DNA from: Rodentibacter caecimuris
GTDB taxonomy: Bacteria; Pseudomonadota; Gammaproteobacteria; Enterobacterales; Pasteurellaceae
Length of the DNA stretch: 64,000 bases
Assembly (NCBI RefSeq): GCF_001019715.1
Contig: NZ_BBXJ01000001.1
Location: 124,001-188,000, forward strand
Direction of reading: 5' to 3'
In this document: one piece after another, positions 38,137 to 46,334 of the stretch
Layout of the letters: each line of letters begins with the position of its first letter
Position numbering within the stretch: the stretch's first letter is position 1
Notes under the pieces: model-generated
What the model saw: only the letters and a program-made list of their open reading frames with translations
Told to the model about the DNA's origin: nothing
Database searches by the model: none
Made by a program: the position numbers and the translations under genes

Positions 38137-39531
38137 ATGAAAAAAAGACATTTTATATTAACCAGTATTGCATTAGGTTTAAGCGTTCTAGGTACGTCTG
38201 TGAGTGTGCAGGCAAACCTGCCGAGTTTTGTGGTAAACCAACAAAATAGTCTTGCCCCAATGCTTGAAAAAGTACAACCTTCAGTAGTCACAATTTCAGT
38301 GGAAGGTAAAGCAAAAAATAGCGGCCGTTCTTTCCTACCTGATGATATTCCTGAAGAATTTAAATTTTTCTTTGGCGATCAATTCGCCGAACAATTTGGC
38401 AATCGCGGTAGCGGGCGTAACTTTCGTGGTCTGGGCTCCGGTGTCGTGATTAATGCGGATAAAGGTTATGTGCTAACCAATAACCATGTGATTAACGATG
38501 CAGATAAAATCAACGTTACTTTACAAGACGGACGTGAATTTAAAGCAAAATTAGTAGGAAAAGACGAACAGTCGGATATTGCGTTAATTCAAATTGAAAA
38601 ACCGTCAAATTTGACCGCACTTAAATTTGCCGACTCCGATAAATTACGTGTAGGCGATTTCACTGTTGCTATCGGTAATCCATTCGGCTTAGGACAAACC
38701 GTGACTTCCGGTATTATATCCGCATTAGGCCGTTCAACAGGTTCCGATAGCGGTGCGTATGAAAATTACATTCAAACGGATGCGGCAGTAAACCGTGGTA
38801 ACTCAGGCGGTGCGTTGGTGAACTTAAACGGCGAATTAATCGGTATCAATACGGCGATTATTTCACCAAGCGGCGGTAATGCAGGCATTGCATTTGCAAT
38901 TCCAAGTAACCAAGCGAACAATATCGTTCAACAAATTTTAGAATTTGGTGAAGTACGTCGCGGTTTACTCGGTATTAAAGGCGGTGAATTAAATGCCGAT
39001 TTAGCCAAAGCATTTAACGTGAATGCGCAACAAGGTGCATTTGTGAGTGAAGTATTACCTAATTCCGCTGCGGAAAAAGCCGGTATTAAAGCCGGTGATG
39101 TGATCACCGCAATGAACGGTCAAAAAATCTCAAGTTTTGCAGAAATGCGGGCTAAAATCGCCACTTCCGGTGCCGGCAAAGAAATTGAGCTAACCTATTT
39201 GCGAGACGGCAAATCACAAGATGTTAAAGTGAAACTGCAAGCGGATGATGGCAAAGGATTGAGTGCAAGCAATGTTGAATTGCGTGCCTTAGACGGTGCA
39301 GAATTAAATAACTACAATGCGAAAGGAATAAAAGGGATTGAAATCACTAAAGTTCAACCGAATTCCCTTGCGGCTCAACGCGGTTTGAAAACCGGTGATA
39401 TTATCATTGGCGTAAACCGCCAAGCGGTAGAATCAACCCAAGATTTACGTAAAATTTTAGAGGGAAAACCGTCTGCTGTGGCATTAAATATCTTACGTGG
39501 GGAGAATAATTTTTATTTATTAGTTCAATAA
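38137..39531 (+). CDS. htrA: Periplasmic serine protease/chaperone DegP-DegQ type (HtrA)
   Basis: A 464-residue HtrA. The signal peptide ends near residue 26 (VSVQA), the trypsin-like domain has H117 (TNNHVI), D147 (SDIALI) and S223 (GNSGGA), and two PDZ domains span about 275-360 and 380-464. It degrades or refolds misfolded envelope proteins. The residue-60 LA loop is short, more like DegQ than DegP. I choose ATG 38137 (GGAGATTCT upstream); the longer frame from 37972 includes the terminator and promoter. An uptake signal lies in the protease domain. Confidence 0.94.
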   Translation: MKKRHFILTSIALGLSVLGTSVSVQANLPSFVVNQQNSLAPMLEKVQPSVVTISVEGKAKNSGRSFLPDDIPEEFKFFFGDQFAEQFGNRGSGRNFRGLGSGVVINADKGYVLTNNHVINDADKINVTLQDGREFKAKLVGKDEQSDIALIQIEKPSNLTALKFADSDKLRVGDFTVAIGNPFGLGQTVTSGIISALGRSTGSDSGAYENYIQTDAAVNRGNSGGALVNLNGELIGINTAIISPSGGNAGIAFAIPSNQANNIVQQILEFGEVRRGLLGIKGGELNADLAKAFNVNAQQGAFVSEVLPNSAAEKAGIKAGDVITAMNGQKISSFAEMRAKIATSGAGKEIELTYLRDGKSQDVKVKLQADDGKGLSASNVELRALDGAELNNYNAKGIKGIEITKVQPNSLAAQRGLKTGDIIIGVNRQAVESTQDLRKILEGKPSAVALNILRGENNFYLLVQ

Positions 39532-39677
39532 GTTTAAAAGTGCGGTCTATTTGACGGCAATTTTACCAAAGCGGTGTTTTATCAAAGATAAAGCACCGTT
39601 TTTTCATGGGAAAACTAGGGAAAAATCCGCTTTTATGATACAATTCCTGCAATTTTTTGATCGAAAAAGGAATACCC

Positions 39678-42320
39678 ATGACGGATTCAATTCAATCCTC
39701 AATTACCCCTGTCAATATTGAAGAAGAACTCAAATCCTCCTATCTTGACTATGCCATGTCTGTGATTGTCGGACGAGCTTTACCTGATGTACGTGACGGT
39801 TTAAAACCCGTACATCGTCGCGTATTATTTTCAATGGATCGCGAGGGCAATACGGCAAATAAAAAATATGTCAAATCGGCTCGTGTCGTCGGGGACGTTA
39901 TCGGTAAATATCACCCTCATGGTGATTCTGCCGTGTATTACACTATCGTCCGTATGGCACAACCGTTCTCACTGCGTTATATGTTGGTAGACGGGCAAGG
40001 TAACTTTGGTTCGATTGATGGTGATGCGCCGGCGGCGATGCGTTATACCGAAGTGCGTATGCAAAAAATTACCCAAGCGTTGCTCACGGATTTAGATAAA
40101 GAAACCGTCAATTTCTCGCCAAACTATGATGGCGAATTAATGATTCCTGATGTATTGCCTACCCGTATTCCTGCATTGCTTGCAAACGGATCATCCGGTA
40201 TTGCGGTAGGGATGGCAACCAATATTCCGCCACATAACCTCAATGAAATATTAAACGGTTGCTTGGCTTATATTGATAACAACGACATCACTATTGATGA
40301 ATTAATGCAATATATTCCAGGGCCGGACTTCCCTACCGCCGCCTTAATCAATGGGCGTAAGGGTATTGAAGAAGCCTATCGTACCGGTCATGGTAAAGTC
40401 TATGTTCGCGCACGGGCTAGTGTCGAAACCAATGATAAAGGCCGCGAACAAATTATCGTGTCTGAATTACCTTACCAAGTAAACAAAGCAAAATTGGTGG
40501 AAAAAATTGCCGAGCTTATTCGCGAGAAAAAAATTGAAGGTATCAGCAATATTACCGACCTTTCCAACAAAGAAGGGATTCGTATTGAGATCGATATCAA
40601 ACGCGATGCCGTAGGTGAAGTGGTATTAAACCACCTTTATTCTCTCACCCAAATGCAGGTAACCTTCGGGATCAATATGGTTGCCTTGGATCATGGTCAG
40701 CCGCGTTTATTCAATCTGAAAGAAATCATTGAAGCCTTCGTGTTGCACCGTCGTGAGGTGGTAACCCGTCGCTCAATTTTTGAACTTCGGAAAGCGCGCG
40801 AGCGTACCCATATTTTAGAAGGTTTAGCGGTGGCACGCTCTAATATTGATGAAATGATCGCCATTATCCGCAATTCCAAAAACCGAGAGGAAGCCGCTAA
40901 CGCCATTAGTTCACGTTCTTGGGCATTGCACAGCGATATTATCAATTTGCTCGATATCACTGCCCGTCCGGACGATCTTGAGGAAAACCTAGGTATTCAG
41001 GGTGAACAGTATTATTTATCACCGGCACAGGTCAATGCGATTTTAGAACTTCGCTTACACCGTTTAACCGGCATCGCCTTTGAAGAGGTAGTTAAGGAAT
41101 ACCAAGAATTATTGGTAAAAATTGCCGATCTTCTGCATATTTTAGGCAGTGCCGAACGTTTGATGGAAGTGATCCGTGAAGAATTGGAAGAAGTGAAATC
41201 ACAATTTGGTGATGAACGTTTAACGGAAATTACCACAGCTTCGGGAGATATTGATTTAGAAGATCTTATCGCTCAAGAAGATGTGGTAGTGACGCTTTCC
41301 CATGAAGGTTATGTGAAATATCAACCACTGACCGATTATGAAGCGCAACGCCGTGGCGGGAAAGGAAAATCAGCGACGAAGATGAAAGAAGAAGATTTCA
41401 TCGAGAAACTCTTGGTTGCCAATACCCACGACACCATTCTCTGCTTCTCAAGCCGTGGGCGTTTGTATTGGTTGAAAGTGTATCAACTTCCACAAGCCAG
41501 CCGTGGCGCACGTGGTCGTCCAATTGTAAACATTCTGCCGTTACAAGAAAATGAACGTATCACCGCCATTCTGCCAGTTTCTGCCTATGAAGAAGACAAA
41601 TTTGTGGTGATGGCAACGGCAGGCGGTATTGTGAAGAAAATCGCCCTCACTGAATTTAGCCGCCCACGTTCAAGCGGTATCATTGCCTTGAATTTACGTG
41701 ACGAAGATGAACTTATTGGCGTCGATATTACGGACGGCAGCAATGAAATTATGTTGTTCTCGTCTCAAGGCCGTGTGGTGCGTTTCTCTGAAACTGCCGT
41801 GCGTGCAATGGGGCGTTTAGCAACCGGAGTTCGTGGCATTAAGCTCGCCTTAACAAACGATATTTCAGAAGATGAAAGTGCGGTCGAAATTGACGAGGTT
41901 TCCGATGAAAACACAGAAGATACCTTAGATCTCAATATCGACAAAGTAGTTTCCTTGGTTATTCCAAAAGGTGAAGGCGCGATCTTAACCGCCACACAAA
42001 ACGGTTACGGTAAACGCACTCAATTAAGCGAATACCCGACAAAATCACGCAATACCAAAGGGGTGATTTCTATCAAGGTGAGCGAACGCAACGGTAAAGT
42101 GGTGGCCGCAACCCAAGTGGAAGAAACCGATCAAATTATGCTAATCACTGATGCCGGTACGCTTGTTCGCACCCGTGTAAGTGAAGTCAGTATTGTGGGC
42201 CGTAACACTCAAGGTGTGCGTTTAATCCGTACCGCAGAAAATGAAAATGTGGTGAGTCTTGAGCGCATATGTGATGTAGATGAAGAAGAACTATCACAAC
42301 ATAGCGATGCCGAACAATAA
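39678..42320 (+). CDS. gyrA: DNA gyrase subunit A, with Tyr at codon 88 (D88Y)
   Basis: An 880-residue subunit. The winged-helix active site has Y123 ([10 protein letters not shown]), the coiled-coil GyrA core runs to about 520, and the C-terminal pinwheel carries the GyrA box QRRGGKG, giving gyrase rather than topoisomerase IV. In the quinolone-resistance region the sequence reads [10 protein letters not shown]: Ser84 is wild type, but residue 88, normally Asp (E. coli D87), is Tyr (codon TAC, 39939-39941). A substitution here is an established fluoroquinolone-resistance change. I choose ATG 39678, with AAAGGA upstream. Confidence 0.97.
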   Translation: MTDSIQSSITPVNIEEELKSSYLDYAMSVIVGRALPDVRDGLKPVHRRVLFSMDREGNTANKKYVKSARVVGDVIGKYHPHGDSAVYYTIVRMAQPFSLRYMLVDGQGNFGSIDGDAPAAMRYTEVRMQKITQALLTDLDKETVNFSPNYDGELMIPDVLPTRIPALLANGSSGIAVGMATNIPPHNLNEILNGCLAYIDNNDITIDELMQYIPGPDFPTAALINGRKGIEEAYRTGHGKVYVRARASVETNDKGREQIIVSELPYQVNKAKLVEKIAELIREKKIEGISNITDLSNKEGIRIEIDIKRDAVGEVVLNHLYSLTQMQVTFGINMVALDHGQPRLFNLKEIIEAFVLHRREVVTRRSIFELRKARERTHILEGLAVARSNIDEMIAIIRNSKNREEAANAISSRSWALHSDIINLLDITARPDDLEENLGIQGEQYYLSPAQVNAILELRLHRLTGIAFEEVVKEYQELLVKIADLLHILGSAERLMEVIREELEEVKSQFGDERLTEITTASGDIDLEDLIAQEDVVVTLSHEGYVKYQPLTDYEAQRRGGKGKSATKMKEEDFIEKLLVANTHDTILCFSSRGRLYWLKVYQLPQASRGARGRPIVNILPLQENERITAILPVSAYEEDKFVVMATAGGIVKKIALTEFSRPRSSGIIALNLRDEDELIGVDITDGSNEIMLFSSQGRVVRFSETAVRAMGRLATGVRGIKLALTNDISEDESAVEIDEVSDENTEDTLDLNIDKVVSLVIPKGEGAILTATQNGYGKRTQLSEYPTKSRNTKGVISIKVSERNGKVVAATQVEETDQIMLITDAGTLVRTRVSEVSIVGRNTQGVRLIRTAENENVVSLERICDVDEEELSQHSDAEQ

Positions 42321-42336
42321 TGTCTAAATAAAAACA

Positions 42337-42364
42337 AAAGTGCGGTTAAAATTAACCGCACTTT
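42337..42364. terminator. Uptake-signal hairpin after gyrA
   Basis: AAAGTGCGGTTAA and TTAACCGCACTTT form a 13-bp stem around a very short loop between gyrA and the small lipoprotein gene, which converge. Confidence 0.82.
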
Positions 42365-42375
42365 AAACATTCTCC

Positions 42376-42519
42376 TCAACGATTTACACCCCAATGACGG
42401 GTGTCTTTATCAAATTTCATACCGGAATGAGATCCTTCCGAACCGTTAAAATACACGTCTTTATTGGCACAAGCAGAAATAAGCAATGCTCCCACAACAA
42501 CGAATAATAATTTCTTCAT
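42376..42519 (-). CDS. Small lipoprotein, 47 residues
   Basis: A minus-strand ATG at 42519, preceded by AGGTAGATGTC, opens a frame of 47 codons: a basic start MKK, a hydrophobic stretch and the lipobox LISAC (Cys at about residue 17), then a short polar mature part of about 30 residues ending HWGVNR. This is a complete signal-peptidase II substrate. The family is not recognised; small Pasteurellaceae lipoproteins of this size are mostly of unknown function. It lies between two converging or divergent units and ends at the gyrA hairpin. Confidence 0.72.
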   Translation of the reverse strand: MKKLLFVVVGALLISACANKDVYFNGSEGSHSGMKFDKDTRHWGVNR

Positions 42520-42709
42520 GACATCTACCTTTGTTTACTATGATTAAACCGCTGCGGATTCTAACATAATCTCGGTACGCCAACCACTCCCGTAAAAATC
42601 CGATATATCCAAAATCATCTTATCATTCATTTTCAAACAACTTAGATTTGCCACAAACATACTGTAATAACTTGATAAAATACGCCATCCCCTCTACAAT
42701 GCACGCCTT

Positions 42710-42773
42710 ATGTAGTTCGCAAACCTCCTACATGGACGCATTAAAATATAACTGCGCCCTAACAAAACTAGGT
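42710..42773 (+). promoter_or_regulatory. preQ1-I-type riboswitch with an inserted hairpin, upstream of queC
   Basis: P1 is a perfect 6-bp stem, ATGTAG (42710-42715) with CTACAT (42728-42733), and its loop TTCGCAAACCTC resembles the class I preQ1 ligand loop (UCGCAGUAACC in the well-known Thermoanaerobacter RNA). The A-rich tail TAACAAAACTAGGT (42760-42773) resembles that RNA's UUAACAAAACAAGG. ACCT in the loop (42723-42726) can pair with AGGT (42770-42773), the Shine-Dalgarno seven bases before queC. Unlike the simple class I form, an extra stem GGACGCA/TGCGCCC (42734-42740 with 42753-42759, one mismatch) sits between P1 and the tail. Gene context supports preQ1. Confidence 0.8.
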
Positions 42774-42779
42774 ACTAAA

Positions 42780-43466
42780 ATGAATATTTCAAACCCAAAC
42801 CATAACCGTAAGGCGGTCGTGATCTTTTCCGGCGGGCAAGATTCCACCACCTGTCTATTTCAAGCCATAGCCGATTACGGCAAAGAAAATGTCGAAACTA
42901 TCACCTTTCAATATGGTCAGCGACACGCCGTTGAGCTAGAAAAAGCACAGTGGATTGCCCAAGATCTTGGCATAAAACAAACCTTAGTTGATACATCCGT
43001 TATAAAAGCCATTACCCATAACGCTTTAATCGATCAACAAACCAAAATCGAACAAAAAAATCACGAACTGCCAAACACCTTTGTCGATGGTCGAAATGCC
43101 TTATTTTTACTTTATGCGGCAATTTACGCAAAGGGGCAAGGGATTCAAGACATCATCACAGGAGTATGTGAAACAGATTTTAGCGGTTATCCCGATTGCC
43201 GTGATGTTTTCGTCAAGTCGATGAATGTGACGCTCAATCTTGCCATGGATTACCAATTCAATATTAAAACGCCTTTAATGTATCTTACTAAAGCCCAAAC
43301 TTGGCAACTTGCTGATGAATTAGGCGTGTTAGATTACGTTCAACAGCATTCCCATACTTGCTATGAAGGCGTGGAAGGCGGCTGTGGTAACTGCCCGAGT
43401 TGTGAATTACGCAACAAAGGGTTACAACAATATTTGCGACAAAAGGGCGGTGAAAAAAATGTTTAA
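42780..43466 (+). CDS. queC: QueC, 7-cyano-7-deazaguanine synthase
   Basis: A 228-residue ATP-dependent enzyme turning 7-carboxy-7-deazaguanine into preQ0. The PP-loop [11 protein letters not shown] is at residues 16-26, and the C-terminal zinc site has [18 protein letters not shown] (four cysteines). I choose ATG 42780, seven bases after the SD that the riboswitch masks; the longer frame overlaps the riboswitch. Its stop overlaps queD by eight bases. First gene of the queCDE operon. Confidence 0.95.
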   Translation: MNISNPNHNRKAVVIFSGGQDSTTCLFQAIADYGKENVETITFQYGQRHAVELEKAQWIAQDLGIKQTLVDTSVIKAITHNALIDQQTKIEQKNHELPNTFVDGRNALFLLYAAIYAKGQGIQDIITGVCETDFSGYPDCRDVFVKSMNVTLNLAMDYQFNIKTPLMYLTKAQTWQLADELGVLDYVQQHSHTCYEGVEGGCGNCPSCELRNKGLQQYLRQKGGEKNV

Positions 43467-43884
43467 AATTTCCAAAGAGTTCAGTTTTGATATGGCGCAT
43501 TTATTAGATAATCACGATGGTAAATGCCAAAATCTACATGGACACACTTACAAATTACAAGTGGAAATCACCGGCGACTTGCACGAAAATGGGGCGAAAA
43601 AATCTATGGTTATGGATTTTTCCGATTTAAAAAATACCGTGAAAAAAGCCATTTTAGATCCCATGGATCACGCTTTTATTTACGATCAAACCAGTGAACG
43701 GGAAAGTAAAATCGCCGCATTATTGCAAGAACTAAATTCAAAAACTTTTGCCGTACCTTTTCGCACGACCGCTGAAGAAATGGCTCGATTCATTTTTAAC
43801 CGATTGAAATATGATGAAAAACTCGCGGTTTCAGCAATCCGTTTGTGGGAAACTCCCACTTCTTTTTGTGAATATTCGGAGTAA
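43459..43884 (+). CDS. queD: QueD, 6-carboxy-5,6,7,8-tetrahydropterin synthase
   Basis: A 141-residue protein of the 6-pyruvoyl-tetrahydropterin synthase family. MAHLL at about residue 12 carries the first zinc His; [19 protein letters not shown] gives the catalytic Cys and the other two zinc histidines. MDHAFIYD and [12 protein letters not shown] are family segments. It converts dihydroneopterin triphosphate in the queuosine pathway. Translation begins inside the queC 3' end (ATG 43459). A GGAG for queE overlaps the end. Confidence 0.93.
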   Translation: MFKISKEFSFDMAHLLDNHDGKCQNLHGHTYKLQVEITGDLHENGAKKSMVMDFSDLKNTVKKAILDPMDHAFIYDQTSERESKIAALLQELNSKTFAVPFRTTAEEMARFIFNRLKYDEKLAVSAIRLWETPTSFCEYSE

Positions 43885-43923
43885 AGTGCGGTGAAAAATC
43901 AAGCGGTTTTAAAACCGCACTTT
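43883..43923 (+). repeat. Uptake-signal inverted pair across the queE start
   Basis: AAAGTGCGGT (43883-43892) and ACCGCACTTT (43914-43923) are inverted. The first contains the queE GTG start (43891) and the end of the queD stop. Inside the loop, GCGGTTTTAAAACCGC (43903-43918) is a perfect 16-bp palindrome that competes with the longer stem. Pairing either way could affect queE initiation; that is inference. Confidence 0.6.
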
Positions 43924-44520
43924 AATATTGTGGAAATTTTTGAAAGCCTGCAAGGGGAAGGCTTCAATACGGGTATGCCCAGCATTTTTGTTCGTTTTGG
44001 TAAATGTAATCTCGCCTGCCCTTGGTGCGATACGCCTTATAACCAATTTGAACGCTGGTCTGCTTCACAGATTCTGGCAAAAGTGCGGTCGTTTTCGGCG
44101 AAGAATATTATCATCACCGGTGGCGAACCCACCATTGTGCCCAAAATTGAATTGCTACTCGATCAATTCAAAACCGACGGCTATTTTCTCGCCATTGAAA
44201 CCAACGGCTTAAAAGCAATTCCGCCACAAATCGACTATATTGCCACCAGTCCAAAGCGTCTTTATATGCACAAATACGAGCAACGTTGCATTGAATCTGC
44301 CGATGAAGTACGCGTTGTAGCAGATGAAAATGTCTTACCTTTTTGTGAACTGATAGAACAAAAAATCCGTGCGCAACACTATTATCTCTCCCCTTGTGAC
44401 ATTGACGGCAAAATGAATTTACTGGAAACCATCACTCAGTTAGGCAAACTCAATCAGCGCACGAATAAGCCCAAATGGCAATTAAGTTTACAGACTCATA
44501 AACTAGTGGGCATTGAATAA
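43891..44520 (+). CDS. queE: QueE, 7-carboxy-7-deazaguanine synthase
   Basis: A 209-residue radical-SAM enzyme. The N-terminus NIVEIFESLQGEGFNTG is typical, and the cluster motif is CNLACPWC (three cysteines, C-x3-C-x2-C). TGGEPTI and ETNG segments bind SAM. It makes CDG from carboxy-tetrahydropterin. The start is a GTG at 43891 with GGAG ten bases upstream; no in-frame ATG precedes the first conserved residues. It is the last gene before a strong terminator. Another uptake signal lies inside (about 44080). Confidence 0.92.
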   Translation: MKNQAVLKPHFNIVEIFESLQGEGFNTGMPSIFVRFGKCNLACPWCDTPYNQFERWSASQILAKVRSFSAKNIIITGGEPTIVPKIELLLDQFKTDGYFLAIETNGLKAIPPQIDYIATSPKRLYMHKYEQRCIESADEVRVVADENVLPFCELIEQKIRAQHYYLSPCDIDGKMNLLETITQLGKLNQRTNKPKWQLSLQTHKLVGIE

Positions 44521-44539
44521 AAAATAAGTAGTAAAACAG

Positions 44540-44588
44540 GGCTAGTGCAATACTTCCAACAAACTTTTTGCACTAGCCATTTTTTTTT
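44540..44588 (+). terminator. Terminator of queCDE
   Basis: GGCTAGTGCAA (44540-44550) and TTGCACTAGCC (44568-44578) form a perfect 11-bp stem, followed by a run of nine Ts. Confidence 0.92.
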
Positions 44589-44633
44589 AAATTTCGTACT
44601 ATACGCCATCGTTTTCCCATTTCTCTTTTATTT

Positions 44634-45389
44634 ATGAATAATCTTGAACTTGAACAACTTCTCAACCAAACGCTCAATTCAAATCAAATTTCCGACTATG
44701 CCCCGAACGGCTTACAAGTAGAAGGCAAAACAGCCATAAAAAAAATCATCACGGGTGTAACCGCCAGCCAAGCCTTAATTGATTATGCGGTTGAACAACA
44801 AGCCGACGCCTTGCTGGTACATCACGGATATTTTTGGAAAAGCGAAAATCCTTGCATTCGAGGAATGAAAGGTAAACGAATCAAAACCTTATTAGTCAAT
44901 GACATCAATTTATATGGCTATCATTTGCTATTGGACGTACATCCTGAACTTGGCAATAATGCACAACTTGCCAAACTACTCGGTATCGAAAATTTACAAC
45001 CGTTAGAAAATACTCCGACAAGCATTCCCGTTTGGGGAGAATTAAACAAACCAATAACAGCAGAAGAATTTGCCGCCCGTATTGAACAGGTTCTTCAACG
45101 TAAACCGTTAATTTGCACCGAAAACGGACCGCACTTTATTCGCAAAATCGGTATTTGTACCGGAGGAGGACAGGGTTATATCGACCTCGCGGCAGCACAA
45201 GGTTGTGATGCGTTTATTACCGGTGAGGTCTCGGAACAAACCATCCACTCAGCCCGTGAACAAGGTATCCATTTCTTTGCAGCCGGCCATCATGCCACCG
45301 AACGCTACGGCATCAAGGCTCTCGGCGAGTGGCTGGCAAAAGAATATGGCTTTGATGTGGAATTCAAGGATATTGATAATCCGGCGTAA
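44634..45389 (+). CDS. Nif3/YbgI-family metal-binding protein
   Basis: A 251-residue member of the Nif3 (DUF34) family, often annotated as GTP cyclohydrolase I type 2; that activity is not generally established. Metal ligands are visible in VHHGYFW (two His), [12 protein letters not shown] (His, Asp) and near the C-terminus [16 protein letters not shown] at the start is family-specific. Proteins of this type form ring hexamers with a dimetal centre. It stands alone, starting at ATG 44634. Confidence 0.86.
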   Translation: MNNLELEQLLNQTLNSNQISDYAPNGLQVEGKTAIKKIITGVTASQALIDYAVEQQADALLVHHGYFWKSENPCIRGMKGKRIKTLLVNDINLYGYHLLLDVHPELGNNAQLAKLLGIENLQPLENTPTSIPVWGELNKPITAEEFAARIEQVLQRKPLICTENGPHFIRKIGICTGGGQGYIDLAAAQGCDAFITGEVSEQTIHSAREQGIHFFAAGHHATERYGIKALGEWLAKEYGFDVEFKDIDNPA

Positions 45390-45481
45390 TATACTGGTTC
45401 AACCAAAAAGCCGTTTCATTGCTCAAAATAGGCAAAACAGGTATAATCCACCCAATTTTTATTCAACCAATAGGAAAAAAC

Positions 45482-46270
45482 ATGGGTTTCTTAACAGGTA
45501 AACGAATTTTAGTCACCGGTCTGGCAAGCAATCGTTCCATTGCTTACGGAATCGCAAAATCAATGAAAGAGCAAGGTGCAGAACTTGCTTTCACTTATCT
45601 AAACGAAAAATTACAACCGCGCGTAGAAGAATTTGCCAAAGAATTCGGTTCTGATATTGTGCTTCCTTTAGATGTGGCAACCGATGAAAGTATCCAAAAC
45701 TGCTTTGCCGAATTAAGTAAACATTGGGATAAATTTGACGGTTTCGTGCACGCCATTGCTTTTGCACCAGGCGATCAATTAGACGGTGATTATGTCAATG
45801 CTGCAACCCGTGAGGGCTACCGTATTGCTCACGATATCAGCGCATATAGCTTTGTGGCAATGGCACAAGCCGCACGCCCTTATTTAAATCCAAACGCTGC
45901 CTTATTAACCCTTTCTTATTTAGGGGCAGAACGTGCTATCCCTAATTACAATGTAATGTGTTTGGCAAAAGCCTCATTAGAAGCGGCAACTCGCGTGATG
46001 GCTGCGGATTTAGGCAAAGACGGAATCCGTGTTAATGCGATTTCTGCCGGCCCGATTCGTACATTAGCCGCCTCAGGCATTAAAAACTTCAAGAAAATGC
46101 TTTCTGCCTTTGAGAAAACCGCAGCATTACGCCGCACAGTGACAATCGAAGATGTAGGTAACTCCGCTGCGTTTTTATGTTCCGATCTTGCTTCCGGTAT
46201 TACAGGCGAAATCGTTCATGTTGATGCCGGTTTTAGTATCACCGCAATGGGCGAATTAGGTGAAGAATAA
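45482..46270 (+). CDS. fabI: Enoyl-ACP reductase (FabI)
   Basis: A 262-residue short-chain dehydrogenase that finishes each fatty-acid elongation cycle. [19 protein letters not shown] is the NADH-binding segment, and the catalytic Tyr-x6-Lys is in [24 protein letters not shown] matches the flexible substrate-binding loop. I start at ATG 45482 (AGGAAAA upstream). It is followed by rnb, as fabI is in Haemophilus and E. coli. No triclosan-resistance substitution is evident at the glycine of the AIAFAPG region. Confidence 0.96.
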   Translation: MGFLTGKRILVTGLASNRSIAYGIAKSMKEQGAELAFTYLNEKLQPRVEEFAKEFGSDIVLPLDVATDESIQNCFAELSKHWDKFDGFVHAIAFAPGDQLDGDYVNAATREGYRIAHDISAYSFVAMAQAARPYLNPNAALLTLSYLGAERAIPNYNVMCLAKASLEAATRVMAADLGKDGIRVNAISAGPIRTLAASGIKNFKKMLSAFEKTAALRRTVTIEDVGNSAAFLCSDLASGITGEIVHVDAGFSITAMGELGEE

Positions 46271-46290
46271 TTTTCATCTCATTTATTTTG

Positions 46291-46324
46291 GGCAGACTTT
46301 TCGGTCTGCCTTTTCTCTTTTTTA
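46291..46324 (+). terminator. Terminator between fabI and rnb
   Basis: GGCAGAC and GTCTGCC around a 6-base loop, followed by a T-rich stretch. It may attenuate or stop transcription before rnb. Confidence 0.85.
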
Positions 46325-46334
46325 AAATATAACT

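Noticed and set aside
42648-42779. N-terminal extension of queC by 44 codons
   Set aside because: The added residues do not resemble QueC, overlap the riboswitch, and the ATG at 42780 has the correct SD spacing and family start.
45946-46137. Short minus-strand frame within fabI
   Set aside because: Antisense shadow of a conserved coding region.
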